This document shows, piece after piece, positions 52,486-62,002 of a stretch of DNA of 64,000 nt. The translations under genes were made by a program, and so were the position numbers. The notes below the pieces were generated by a model that was not told the origin of the DNA, did not search any database, and saw only the letters and a list, made by a program, of their open reading frames with translations. This DNA is from Dysgonomonas sp. 521. GTDB taxonomy: Bacteria; Bacteroidota; Bacteroidia; Bacteroidales; Dysgonomonadaceae. The stretch lies in assembly GCF_010501055.1 (NCBI RefSeq), contig NZ_QVMO01000004.1, positions 55,805 to 119,804 on the forward strand. Reading direction: 5' to 3'. Every line of letters starts with the position of its first letter. Position 1 is the first letter of the stretch.

Positions 52486-53535
52486 TTATTTATTTATTTG
52501 GTTCGATTTCAAAGCCTCAATTTCTTTTTGTAACTGGGCTATCTGTTTATACATTTCGGGTAGTTTAGGAAAAATAACGCTGGATTTGAAAAAATCTTTT
52601 ACCGGAATAGCCGGAGACCCTAAAATCTTTGCATCCGGTTTTATATTGCTTATTATGCCGGACTGGGCACCTATATTAGCATTATCGCCAATGGTAATAT
52701 GCCCTCCAAGGCCTACTTGTCCGCCAAACATACACTGCTTGCCAATCTTGGTAGAGCCCGATATTCCTACCTGTGCCGCCATAACAGTATTGTCTCCTAC
52801 TTCAACATTATGTGCAATCTGAATCAGGTTATCCAGTTTTACTCCTTTATGTATAATAGTCGCATCCATCACGGCGCGATCGATTGTAGTATTGGCTCCT
52901 ATTTCTACATCATCCTCTACGCGGACAATACCCATTTGAGGGATTTTCTTAAATACGCCGTTTTCGGGAGCAAAGCCAAAACCGTCGCTTCCGATAACAA
53001 CACCACTGTGTATAATGCAATTGTTGCCGATTATACAGCCGGCATAAATTTTTACTCCGGGATAAATAATGGTATTATCTCCTATTTTTACATTGTCCCC
53101 AACGTATGACTGGGGATATATTTTCGTATTATTGCCTATCTCAACATTTTCCGCGATATAGGAAAACGCTCCGACATATACATTCTCTCCCAGTTTCGCA
53201 TTTTCTGCGATATGGGACATTGCCTCTATTCCGGATTTCTGTGGTTTGGATTTTTCAACCATATCCATCAATATGGCCAATGAGGCATACGCGTTAAAAC
53301 ATCGGATCAATGTCGCCTTTACAGGTTGTTCCGCTACAAAATCATTGTTAACCAGCACAATGCTGGCACCCGTTGTGTAAATGAAATGGGTATATTTGGG
53401 ATTGGCTAAGAAAGTTAACGTCCCGGGCTTACCCTCCTCTATACGCGAAAAACTATTCACTTCAATAGAAGAGTCCCCTTCAATTGTACCATTTAATACT
53501 GTAGCAATCTGCTTTGCAGTGAAGGATATTTGCAT
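52486..53535 (-). CDS. lpxD: UDP-3-O-acylglucosamine N-acyltransferase
   Basis: A 349-residue acyltransferase. It has an N-terminal uridine-binding domain (residues 1-100, ending near ILMDMVEK), a beta helix of hexapeptide repeats ([20 protein letters not shown]) and the catalytic His in [15 protein letters not shown] (near residue 240). The C-terminal helix [19 protein letters not shown] is a coiled trimer end. It adds the second acyl chain in lipid A synthesis. It heads the operon; lpxC/fabZ starts 15 bases later. Confidence 0.97.
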   Translation of the reverse strand: MQISFTAKQIATVLNGTIEGDSSIEVNSFSRIEEGKPGTLTFLANPKYTHFIYTTGASIVLVNNDFVAEQPVKATLIRCFNAYASLAILMDMVEKSKPQKSGIEAMSHIAENAKLGENVYVGAFSYIAENVEIGNNTKIYPQSYVGDNVKIGDNTIIYPGVKIYAGCIIGNNCIIHSGVVIGSDGFGFAPENGVFKKIPQMGIVRVEDDVEIGANTTIDRAVMDATIIHKGVKLDNLIQIAHNVEVGDNTVMAAQVGISGSTKIGKQCMFGGQVGLGGHITIGDNANIGAQSGIISNIKPDAKILGSPAIPVKDFFKSSVIFPKLPEMYKQIAQLQKEIEALKSNQINK

Positions 53536-53652
53536 AAAAATAGACTAAAAAATATTTGGCGCCCCCTCTTAAGGGTGCGAAATAAATAATAATTTTCCAA
53601 ATATATTACTTTTATGCTTAAAAAACAGTTGAAGAAAGCGAAATATTATTAA

Positions 53653-54123
53653 TTATTCAATCTTTCCGTAAAAACTTATGGGTTGCCGGTTGTTCTGGTT
53701 CACTGTTAAAGTGGCATATCCGGTATCTCCGATCGAAAGGTTTAAAGTATATTTTGTTCGTATATCTTTGGTAATTATAGTAACATCCCACATCCCATTT
53801 TTCTTCTCTGAAACCGAATATTCAAAATCCTTGCTGGTAAATTTTATTCCTCCATCGGTAGGAGACATCGGGGCTGTATATGCTCTCCCGAAGTAGGGTA
53901 AATAAGAATCGACAGTATCTTTCGATACTTTCAGTGAATATGAATAATTAAGATTAACCGTCTTGCCACCCATTGGCAAAGCTGTTTGGGGAACAAAAGT
54001 ATAATTTGTGGATTCAATCTTCTCCTTCATACGGGAAATAGTTTCTTCCTTGGTCAGGCTTTCGCCCGACTTACAACTAAAACCTAAAACGGCAAGAATA
54101 GCCAGTGCAAATATTGTTCTCAT
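53653..54123 (-). CDS. DUF4251-like lipoprotein
   Basis: From the start MRTIFALAILAVLGFSC the protein has 156 residues with a lipobox GFSC (Cys at residue 17). The ATG 42 bases upstream would add MLMYYQITNKEGFI before the signal and is rejected. The rest matches the small DUF4251 lipoproteins of Bacteroidota: FVPQTALPMGGKTVNLNYSY, SYLPYFGRAYTAPMSPTDGG, GIKFTSKDFEYSV and ISFYGKIE at the end. Role unknown. Confidence 0.8.
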   Translation of the reverse strand: MRTIFALAILAVLGFSCKSGESLTKEETISRMKEKIESTNYTFVPQTALPMGGKTVNLNYSYSLKVSKDTVDSYLPYFGRAYTAPMSPTDGGIKFTSKDFEYSVSEKKNGMWDVTIITKDIRTKYTLNLSIGDTGYATLTVNQNNRQPISFYGKIE

Positions 54124-54231
54124 AATAAAGCCCTCCTTATTCGTTATTTGATAATACATTAACATTCTGAGGCAAAGAATGTTTAATGAAGAATTATTGT
54201 AAACTGCCTTTTATTAAAAGACAATCCCCAA

Positions 54232-56052
54232 TTATCTTTCCCCTAAATCAAGATACATCATTTGAAAAAAAGATTTGGCCTTTTTTTCCATATCAGGCTT
54301 ACCCTCCTGATAAATAACAGCCTGCTTGTCGTTGTCATAAGTAACGGTTCCTGTAGAATCAGTCATGCAGAACCCGTTTACATAGGAGTAAAACGCAAAC
54401 TTGTTACCTTCGGCATTCAACATATCTTTGCTAAAACTGAAATTGTCATACTTCAGATTCAACTGTGACAGCAAAGTTGCGGCTAAGTCGTTCTGAGCAC
54501 CTGACTCAGATACCTCGCAGGGCTGCTTTACCGCACCGCCCATCCATATCATCGGTATACGGAAGCGCTTAGGGTCGCTGTTGTTCAACCCTTGCGGATA
54601 CGACTGTATGGCATGGTCGGCTACGAATATGATTAATGTATTGTCCCATCGGTCTGTTTTTTTCAGTCGCTCTACAAACTTGCCCAGGCAGTCGTCCGTG
54701 TAGTTTACGGCATCGAGAAACGGCTCTTCAAACTTGCCACGAGGCACATCGAAAGGTTCGTGGCTGCTCAGCGTGAGCGCTACCTTGAAGTAAGGCTTTT
54801 CTTGCGGTTTTGTCGTCAGGTCATTATACAACCTGTCTATCAGTAGTTTGTCGGGCACACCCCATTTGGTCATGCGCTCGCTGACAGGGAACTCCTTATC
54901 GGCCACAATATCCTTTATGCCGCATGCCCCCACAAAGTAAGAACGCATGTTGGCAAAATCGGCATCGCCTCCATAATAAAAGGAAAGGTTATCATAACCC
55001 GCCTGTTTCAGCGTTTTGGGGATAGTGGGCAGATTTTCGGTTTTCCGCGGATATTTCATGATGGCTACCGTAGGATGTGCCGGGTATCCGCTCAGTATAG
55101 AGACAAGCCCCCTGTCGGTACGGAAACTGTTGGCAAAAAAAGAAGAAAAAAAGACACCTTCTTTTGCAAAGCGGCTCATATTGGGTGCTACGATAGAGTC
55201 TAATGCTGCATCGGACGAAAAACTTTCGAGGATAAAGAGTATAATATCCGGCCTATCTGTATTCAATAGTTTGGGTACGCTGTCGCTGTGCGGCTGGAAA
55301 TTCAACTCCGCAAAGATTTTCCCGGCCTCTTCTTTATCATAAAACTGATACTGCGACCCGAAGTTATCTGATTTGAAGAATGAAGCCATCAGGTTAAATT
55401 CGGGATTGATGGCCGCATGATTGAGGAACATATTGTCGCTATAATATACCTGCCCTATATTCATTGTAGATACAGTTACTCCACCCCTAATAGGCAGGAA
55501 TAAGGCGCCTGTTAGCAAAACAAGAACAATACATGCTTTTATTATATTTTGGGGTACATTTAACTTTAATATCTGCTTTTTAATAAAGAATGCATACCCC
55601 ATATATGCAATAGCAATATAAACGGCTATACCTAATATTCCGAAAGCAAAGTCCAACGCGGAGGCGCTGGCAAAGGTCTCTTTCGGCTTCTGTAGATAAA
55701 GAAAGACCGTGGAATCGAAATGAAAGCCCCAATATGGGTAAACGACTATATCGACAACGGTAATGATAGCCATTAACAGGAATATAATACCGAAATAGAT
55801 GCCGGAGATAGATGCTATAAATTTAGGCTTAAGCCATATGGACGATATAAGTATGAGCGCGGGTATTACCGTAAGATACCCGCTCATAGACATATCTAAA
55901 GGTAAACCATGATACAGCACATTCACTATATCTCGCGGGCTTATGCCTCCGCCTATAGAAGCATGTATCAACAGGAATACAGTTTTTCCGATAAAAAAGA
56001 GCAGGATAAAGTAAAAAAAGATGGTAAAAAAGAGTATTATTCGTTGCTTCAT
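54232..56052 (-). CDS. LTA synthase-like membrane sulfatase/phosphoglycerol transferase
   Basis: A 606-residue protein with five N-terminal hydrophobic helices (residues about 5-205) and a periplasmic alkaline-phosphatase-fold domain. It has ILFILESFSSDA (metal Glu), the nucleophile Thr in SFRTDRGLVSILSGYP, and IIFVADHAIQSY (metal Asp/His). It resembles LtaS/OpgB-type enzymes that transfer phosphoglycerol or phosphoethanolamine groups. In a Gram-negative organism it more likely decorates periplasmic glycans or lipids than lipoteichoic acid. A TATCTTTG -7-like box lies at 56087-56080. Confidence 0.88.
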   Translation of the reverse strand: MKQRIILFFTIFFYFILLFFIGKTVFLLIHASIGGGISPRDIVNVLYHGLPLDMSMSGYLTVIPALILISSIWLKPKFIASISGIYFGIIFLLMAIITVVDIVVYPYWGFHFDSTVFLYLQKPKETFASASALDFAFGILGIAVYIAIAYMGYAFFIKKQILKLNVPQNIIKACIVLVLLTGALFLPIRGGVTVSTMNIGQVYYSDNMFLNHAAINPEFNLMASFFKSDNFGSQYQFYDKEEAGKIFAELNFQPHSDSVPKLLNTDRPDIILFILESFSSDAALDSIVAPNMSRFAKEGVFFSSFFANSFRTDRGLVSILSGYPAHPTVAIMKYPRKTENLPTIPKTLKQAGYDNLSFYYGGDADFANMRSYFVGACGIKDIVADKEFPVSERMTKWGVPDKLLIDRLYNDLTTKPQEKPYFKVALTLSSHEPFDVPRGKFEEPFLDAVNYTDDCLGKFVERLKKTDRWDNTLIIFVADHAIQSYPQGLNNSDPKRFRIPMIWMGGAVKQPCEVSESGAQNDLAATLLSQLNLKYDNFSFSKDMLNAEGNKFAFYSYVNGFCMTDSTGTVTYDNDKQAVIYQEGKPDMEKKAKSFFQMMYLDLGER

Positions 56053-56186
56053 ACAGCGCTAAAATCATTAAGTTCAGCACAAAGATAAAATATATAGAAA
56101 AAAAGCCATCGTTTTTTATGGAATTTCAACATCCGTTCTCTCTATTAGGTAAAAACAGATGTTTAACACTTAAAAAAACAAATATT

Positions 56187-56822
56187 ATGGCACACATAGA
56201 TACAGGCAATAGTGAAGCTAAAAAAGGCAAGCCTAAAAGACAAGCATTGAGAGTAGACTTTACCCCGATGGTGGATATGAATATGTTGCTGATTACTTTC
56301 TTCATGTTTTGCGCCACACTCAGTATTCCACAGATAATGGATGTAGCCATGCCGGCAGATACGGACGAGACACACAAAGAACGGGCATCTACCTCAGTTA
56401 CAGTAATTTTAGGAGAAAATGACAAAGTATATTACTACGAAGGACTGGCCAACTATGACGACTACACATCACTGAAAGAGACTAATAGTCTGGGTGTACG
56501 CAATATCCTGCTAGAGAGGAATAACGAAAACATGTCTAAAATAAAGGATTTGAGGCAAAGACGCTATAAAAAGGAAATAACTGAAAAACAATTTAAGGAC
56601 ATGGTAAGCGAAATAAAAAAGGAAAAAGGCGGGCTTACCGTTTTAATAAAACCAACAGAAAAGTCAAACTATAAGAATCTGGTAGACGCCCTTGATGAGA
56701 TGCAGATATGCGGAATAGGCAAATATGCTATCGTAGAAGTAGAAGACGGGGATAGATTCCTCATGGAAAACCTGAAAACCAAAGGACAATTAACCGCTAT
56801 GGCTGAAAGACCTAATAATTAG
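56187..56822 (+). CDS. Orphan ExbD/TolR biopolymer transport protein
   Basis: A 211-residue protein from the start MAHIDTGNSEAKKGKPKR; the ATG 69 bases upstream would add a tail without ExbD character. One N-terminal helix with the conserved Asp (RVDFTPMVDMNMLLITFFMF) precedes an enlarged periplasmic domain with TSVTVILGENDKVYYYEGL and a charged insert (SKIKDLRQRRYKKEITEKQF) absent from short ExbD. It has no exbB or tonB beside it, unlike the pair at 38236-39397, so it must use a channel encoded elsewhere. Confidence 0.85.
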   Translation: MAHIDTGNSEAKKGKPKRQALRVDFTPMVDMNMLLITFFMFCATLSIPQIMDVAMPADTDETHKERASTSVTVILGENDKVYYYEGLANYDDYTSLKETNSLGVRNILLERNNENMSKIKDLRQRRYKKEITEKQFKDMVSEIKKEKGGLTVLIKPTEKSNYKNLVDALDEMQICGIGKYAIVEVEDGDRFLMENLKTKGQLTAMAERPNN

Positions 56823-56850
56823 CCTCATCCTTACACATTTATATACACCA

Positions 56851-56890
56851 CAGGAGATGCAATCAGAAAGTTGTATCTCCTGTTTTTTTT
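56851..56890 (+). terminator. Rho-independent terminator of the orphan exbD
   Basis: The stem CAGGAGATGCAA (56851-56862) / TTGTATCTCCTG (56871-56882), with one G-U pair and an 8-base loop, is followed by eight T. It overlaps the last codons of the convergent gene (stop at 56863-56865), so its T-tract is read as Lys codons on the other strand. Confidence 0.85.
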
Positions 56891-57402
56891 ACCTCATAAT
56901 GTCCTCCATCCGGACGAAGGCAATCCCCTGTAACAGATTGTGAATTCTTTACCCAGACCAGCGCATCTTTATTTTCACCATACCATTTGAAGACAGCCTG
57001 CTGGAATTTTTTTCGATTTTTTTTACTTTCCCTCAGATGGAACCAATAAGTGCAATACCCGCATCCATTCTCATCAAAATCCACACCTAATAACTCAAAG
57101 GTAGGGACGTCACCGATTATTTCCTGTATGGCCACATAGGCTACATCCGCTATTGTATAGTTCCCACCGAAAAATCTGACAGGCACATCTGTTTCTTTTG
57201 TGTCCGACATTTTATCTATCAGGGATGGGACAATATCAAGACCCTTATCTACAATACGCCAGAGTACAGGATCGCTGCAATTATGAATGTAGGGTACATC
57301 TACGACATACCTGAGGCTATCGGCCAGCTTTTTGTAGTTATCCTGCGAATAAGCTTGTGCTGCTAAAAGGAAGAGAGAAAAAAGAATATATATATTTTTC
57401 AT
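56863..57402 (-). CDS. Secreted protein of unknown function
   Basis: A 179-residue protein with a signal peptide (KNIYILFSLFLLAAQAYS, cleavage near residue 19). The mature part is mixed alpha/beta, with a Cys pair in ENGCGYCTYWF and further Cys in IHNCSDPV and TGDCLRP, which may form disulfides in the periplasm. No family is recognised. Its last codons coincide with the terminator of the convergent exbD gene. Confidence 0.65.
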   Translation of the reverse strand: MKNIYILFSLFLLAAQAYSQDNYKKLADSLRYVVDVPYIHNCSDPVLWRIVDKGLDIVPSLIDKMSDTKETDVPVRFFGGNYTIADVAYVAIQEIIGDVPTFELLGVDFDENGCGYCTYWFHLRESKKNRKKFQQAVFKWYGENKDALVWVKNSQSVTGDCLRPDGGHYEVKKTGDTTF

Positions 57403-57754
57403 AGTTGTGTAATTTCGTATAACTATACCTGCTAAGATATATTTTTCCCTAAGTACATGACAAAAAAATATCCAATATGGAAAACATTGCTAATTAACAA
57501 ATTGTCCGAAAGGCAAAATATATGCTGTCTTGTCTTTCAGATAGTGGTTTCTAAGCATTGCAATTTTCGCAGGCCGATGCCCCAATGTCTTCAAGCTAAG
57601 ACTGAAATAAGACGGGCTTTCAGTCCTGATCTTTGGTTCCATAATCCTTAAGTTGATGACATTGGACCGATAACTTTCTCAGGAGATTCCATGTCAGGCA
57701 CGGAATGACAGACTTTTGACACACCCTCTGTCTACTATTTAATTATTTCCCGGA
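57403..57754. repeat. Intergenic stretch with family 2 and family 3 sequences
   Basis: AGTACATGACAAAAAAATAT (57452-57471) is a single end of family 2. A family 3 element is at 57582-57665. No gene was seen. Confidence 0.6.
57582..57665. mobile_element. MITE-like element, family 3, short 84-bp copy
   Basis: CCAATGTCTTCAAGCTAAG (57582-57600) is mirrored by CTTAAGTTGATGACATTGG (57647-57665). The ends match those at 47736-47881, but the interior is shorter and different. Confidence 0.6.
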
Positions 57755-60700
57755 TTATATCATAAAATGCAGGCGGTTTTGCAGATTTACCTCGGCGATA
57801 CCTCCGTCAATGTCCAGATATAGGATATTCATATTCGGATAAATTTCCTTGATACGTTTCTCTACACCCTTTGCCACAATATGGTTTGCGATACATCCGA
57901 ATGGTTGCAGACAAACCACTTTATTAACACCTTTGCGGGCATAGTGCGCAATCTCCCCGGGTATCAGCCAGCCTTCGCCAAACTGATTGGAAAGATTCAA
58001 TACTTCTGAAGCTGCTTCGGCTTTGGCATAAATAGATTCGGATGCTTCATAGAATTTGAATTTGCGGAGGATCTTTTCAGACTTTCTTACCTTTCTGTTG
58101 ATATACCACCAGATAATAGGTTTCAATGTTTTAGAAAAGATGGTCTCTTCTGCCAGTCCATTCGCCACGTTTACTTTGCTGTTAACAAAGAACTGCATCA
58201 GGAAGTCTAATAATGGGGGAGTGGAAACCTCCACATTACGTGAACGTAGCCATTCGGAGATATTTGCCTGCGCATAGTTATTATATTTCACAAATATTTC
58301 CCCGATAAGCCCAACCTTAGAGTACTCTTTATTATATATAGGTACATTATTAAAGTCTTCAACCGCTTCTTTTAGCAATCGAAACAGTGTTTTCGCATCT
58401 TTTGCACGAATAGCATCGATACCCCGCTCGATGTAGAAATCAAACACCTCTTGCGATGCGCCTTCTTTCTTCTCACGCACAGAAATAGCGCTGTGCATCT
58501 GTTGTAGGCCGTCGCCATAAAGAACAATCGGAATAGCCAGTTTTGCAACCTTTTTCCATTCCAAAGTGAACTCACTTTCATCGTTCTGATACGTTTCGCC
58601 CGAAGTAAGGGCTATCACCGGAATATCGTTGAACCCGGCATTTTGCAGTCCGGTCTTAATCTGCGCTATATAATTTGTCGCGCGGCATTGCCCACCTGTC
58701 TGGGTAATGGCCAGCACAATATCCTTTACATCATAATTCCCCGACTGCAAGGCACTGATAATATCTCCTAAGACAAGGGTAGACGGATAACAAACCTCGT
58801 TGTTTCCATACATCAAGCCGAGGTCGGCTGATATTTTATTCGATTTCGGCAGATTCTCCACCTTTAGCCCAAGAAGTTCTCCCAATGCAGGCGCAAATGG
58901 CGAAATAAAGTCACAAAGCCAAGGCAGCAGGATCGTTTTATTCTTATCCTTTGCTTTCTTATAAGGGACAGAATAGCCCCTGTAGTAATTATCGGAAACC
59001 GCATCGTATGATTTCACGGCTTTCAGTGATTCTACCAATGAACGCAAACGCAGGCGGATAGAACCCGGACTGGCTATTTCGTCGATACGGAGCACCGTTA
59101 TATTTTTACCTACGGCTTTCAGTATATCACGGGTTTCGTCCATAAAGAAAGAGTCGGGACCGCAACCGAATGAGTTAAGCTGTATCAACTGTACATTTTG
59201 AGGCAGCTTGGCTACTTCCATCGCGGCCTGTACCACACGGTTAGGGTACGACCATTGCGACACGATGTTCAGCTTGCCGAAACCATGACTTTCCGGTTTG
59301 CGGAACACATCGTCTGTAAGTACTGTCACTCCCAAATCGGAAAGGATTTGTCCTACTTTCTGATGAATCAGCGGGTCGGTATGATAAGGGCGTCCTGCTA
59401 CTACAAAGGTCAGTTCGCCGGTTTCCAATGCTTTATTCAACAATTCTTTCTGGAATCCATAAAGCTCCTGCCTTAATCCGTCTTTAACAGCTACTGCTTT
59501 TGGGAATGCCTTGTCGAAAGTCTCTTTTGATACGCCCAATCCGGATAAATATTTGAAACAACCTTTAGCCAAAGCCTTATCGCTACTAAATGTAATTACA
59601 GGTTCATCAAATGGAATACCATGACGGCCTGAAGGGTCTATCGAACTCTGTATTACATCGGGATATCCGCTTACTACAGGGCAGTTAAACGAATTGGATG
59701 CCTGTCCGAATTCTTTTTCTTCTTTCGGTACTATCGGATAAAATATCCTGTCCACCTTACTTTCGATAAGTGAAAGGATGTGCCCATGCACCAGTTTGGC
59801 AGGGAAACAGATATTATCCGACATCACTCCCCCTACTCCCTTCTGGTAAAGCGGGAAAGTAGATTCGGGCGAAAGGCGTACATTAAATCCGCACTCTGCA
59901 AACAATGTATGCCAGAACGGATAGTTATCGAACATATTCAGTACACGCGGTATACCGATTGTTTTCCCTTTGTTTATATTGTCCGCATTTACAGGGCGGC
60001 TGAAAAGTATATCGTTTTTCTGGTCGAAGGCATTGTATCCTTCCCTACGTTCTACGTTCTTATTGAAGAACACCTTCTCACATTTGTTCCCGGCATAACT
60101 GATATTGCCATTATTGAATTTGAAACGGAGTACCGAACACATATTTGTACAACCCTTACATGTCAGTTCCTTAGAATCTATTGTGCTCAGATCGAACAAG
60201 GCTTCTTTCCCCAAGAAAGATGTTTCCTCTTGTTTCTTTTCCCACAGGCGTTGCGAGTATAAGGCAGCCCCTAAGGCACCCATCAGTTCGGGATGGTCTG
60301 TAGAACTAACGGTTTTACCCGACAGCATTTCCAGTGCACGGTAAACCGCATCGTTGCGGAATGTACCTCCCTGCACTACAATATGGTCTCCCAACAGGTT
60401 CAGGTTGGATATCTTAAGTACCTTGAACAGGCAGTTTTTGACAACGGAATAGGCCAATCCGGCAGCAATATCGTCATTACCCGCATTCTCCCTCAACGAT
60501 TGCTTTACCTTCGAGTTCATAAACACAGTACAGCGTGAACCCAAATCGCTCGGATATTTTGCCAGACAGGCAGCCCGCGCAAAGTCAGACAATTGCATAT
60601 TCATAGTAGAGGCAAAGTTCTGCAGGAACGAGCCACAACCGGCCGAACAAGCTTCGTTCAGCTCTATATTGGAAATCAGCCCATTACTAATGAATATCGA

Positions 60701-62002
60701 TTTGATGTCCTGACCGCCAATATCTAATACGAATGAAACATTCGGGTCAACATATTGTGCGCCCGAGAGATGGGCAATAGTCTCCACAATGCCGTAATCG
60801 AGCCCAAGCGCAGATTTCATTAAATCCTCGCCGTAGCCGGTAGCGGCAGAAGACAGGAATTTCACGGTAACGCCTTTTGCTTCCGCTTCTTTATAGAACA
60901 AGGATAATCCTTCCATCACTTTTTTCAGCGGATTACCTTCGTTGTTTCCGTAGAATTTGTAGATAATGTTAGCGTCCGTGTCCATCACTACCACTTTAGA
61001 CGTAGTGGAGCCGGAATCTATACCAAGGAAGCATTCTACATATTTATCTGTACCCAGTTCTTTAAATTTAAGAGCCTTTACGTTACGGTTTGCATCCCAT
61101 GAGATATATTCAAGTTCATCCTTAAATAATGGTTCCAGAGCATCGGTATGATTCGATGAAGTAGATTCGGAAAGTTTTGCAACCAGTTCTTCCAGATCGA
61201 AAACTTTAGCATCTTCTCCCTCGTAAAGGGCGGAACCCCATGCCGGAAAATATTCTCCGTTTTCAGGAACTATAATATCCGAATCCTGTATTTTCAGCAC
61301 ATCGCGAAAGGCATTCCGCAACGCAGGGATAAATGTCAATGGCCCGCCTATACAAATCACTTTGGGAATAACATCGCACCCGCGTGCCAATGTAGTTACC
61401 GACTGTAAAGCTACAGCATGCAGAATGGAAGCTGAAATATCCGAAACCGGAATATTACGGCTAATCAGGTTCTGTACGTCTGTCTTCGCAAATACGCCAC
61501 AGCGTGAAGCAATCGGATATATCTTGTCAAAATCAAGCGCCTTTACACCCAGTTCTTCGATCGAGATATTCATCAGGCTTGCCATCTGGTCTATAAACGC
61601 GCCCGTACCTCCTGCGCAGCTGCCATTCATGCGGATATCAGGATGGCGCCCTTCGTTAAAGAATACCGTCTTGGCATCTTCGCCTCCCAGGTCGATCAGC
61701 GTATGGGCGGCAGGATATACATTCTTTACCACCTCTACGGCAGCCACTACTTCCTGTACAAATGATATCCCGACACGTTCGCCGATACCCATACCGGCCG
61801 AACCGGATATATTGACAGTAAACCCTGTGTCAGGATATAGTTCGATGACCTTTTGTAATTCAGCGACCAGCGTTTGTTGTATATTTGCCTGATGCCTGCA
61901 GTATGACTTATAAATAATTTGTAGTTCGTTGTTTAAAACCACAACCTTCACGGTTGTCGACCCTACATCAACACCCATTTTGTATTGTTGCCTCGTACTC
62001 AT
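57755..62002 (-). CDS. Giant acyl-CoA dehydratase activase-type protein
   Basis: A 1415-residue cytoplasmic protein related to the BcrAD/BadFG activases of 2-hydroxyacyl-CoA dehydratases. It has two ASKHA ATPase domains (GVDVGSTTVKVVVL near residue 9 and GIDSGSTTSKVVVMD near 330). Each contains a Cys in a cluster-binding loop (NGSCAGGTGAF near 130; NEACSAGCGSF near 451). A C-x2-C-x3-C patch follows (CKGCTNMC near 617), then a DUF2229-like region (about 675-900) and an HgdB-like C-terminal part. Such proteins are widespread in anaerobes. The function is not established; ATP-driven electron transfer or radical activation is the expected role. It is co-transcribed with the TetR gene (TAATG overlap). 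Confidence 0.88.
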   Translation of the reverse strand: MSTRQQYKMGVDVGSTTVKVVVLNNELQIIYKSYCRHQANIQQTLVAELQKVIELYPDTGFTVNISGSAGMGIGERVGISFVQEVVAAVEVVKNVYPAAHTLIDLGGEDAKTVFFNEGRHPDIRMNGSCAGGTGAFIDQMASLMNISIEELGVKALDFDKIYPIASRCGVFAKTDVQNLISRNIPVSDISASILHAVALQSVTTLARGCDVIPKVICIGGPLTFIPALRNAFRDVLKIQDSDIIVPENGEYFPAWGSALYEGEDAKVFDLEELVAKLSESTSSNHTDALEPLFKDELEYISWDANRNVKALKFKELGTDKYVECFLGIDSGSTTSKVVVMDTDANIIYKFYGNNEGNPLKKVMEGLSLFYKEAEAKGVTVKFLSSAATGYGEDLMKSALGLDYGIVETIAHLSGAQYVDPNVSFVLDIGGQDIKSIFISNGLISNIELNEACSAGCGSFLQNFASTMNMQLSDFARAACLAKYPSDLGSRCTVFMNSKVKQSLRENAGNDDIAAGLAYSVVKNCLFKVLKISNLNLLGDHIVVQGGTFRNDAVYRALEMLSGKTVSSTDHPELMGALGAALYSQRLWEKKQEETSFLGKEALFDLSTIDSKELTCKGCTNMCSVLRFKFNNGNISYAGNKCEKVFFNKNVERREGYNAFDQKNDILFSRPVNADNINKGKTIGIPRVLNMFDNYPFWHTLFAECGFNVRLSPESTFPLYQKGVGGVMSDNICFPAKLVHGHILSLIESKVDRIFYPIVPKEEKEFGQASNSFNCPVVSGYPDVIQSSIDPSGRHGIPFDEPVITFSSDKALAKGCFKYLSGLGVSKETFDKAFPKAVAVKDGLRQELYGFQKELLNKALETGELTFVVAGRPYHTDPLIHQKVGQILSDLGVTVLTDDVFRKPESHGFGKLNIVSQWSYPNRVVQAAMEVAKLPQNVQLIQLNSFGCGPDSFFMDETRDILKAVGKNITVLRIDEIASPGSIRLRLRSLVESLKAVKSYDAVSDNYYRGYSVPYKKAKDKNKTILLPWLCDFISPFAPALGELLGLKVENLPKSNKISADLGLMYGNNEVCYPSTLVLGDIISALQSGNYDVKDIVLAITQTGGQCRATNYIAQIKTGLQNAGFNDIPVIALTSGETYQNDESEFTLEWKKVAKLAIPIVLYGDGLQQMHSAISVREKKEGASQEVFDFYIERGIDAIRAKDAKTLFRLLKEAVEDFNNVPIYNKEYSKVGLIGEIFVKYNNYAQANISEWLRSRNVEVSTPPLLDFLMQFFVNSKVNVANGLAEETIFSKTLKPIIWWYINRKVRKSEKILRKFKFYEASESIYAKAEAASEVLNLSNQFGEGWLIPGEIAHYARKGVNKVVCLQPFGCIANHIVAKGVEKRIKEIYPNMNILYLDIDGGIAEVNLQNRLHFMI

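Noticed and set aside
54232..56052. True lipoteichoic acid synthase
   Set aside because: The lipid A genes show a Gram-negative envelope; the protein is only a family member, with another acceptor likely.
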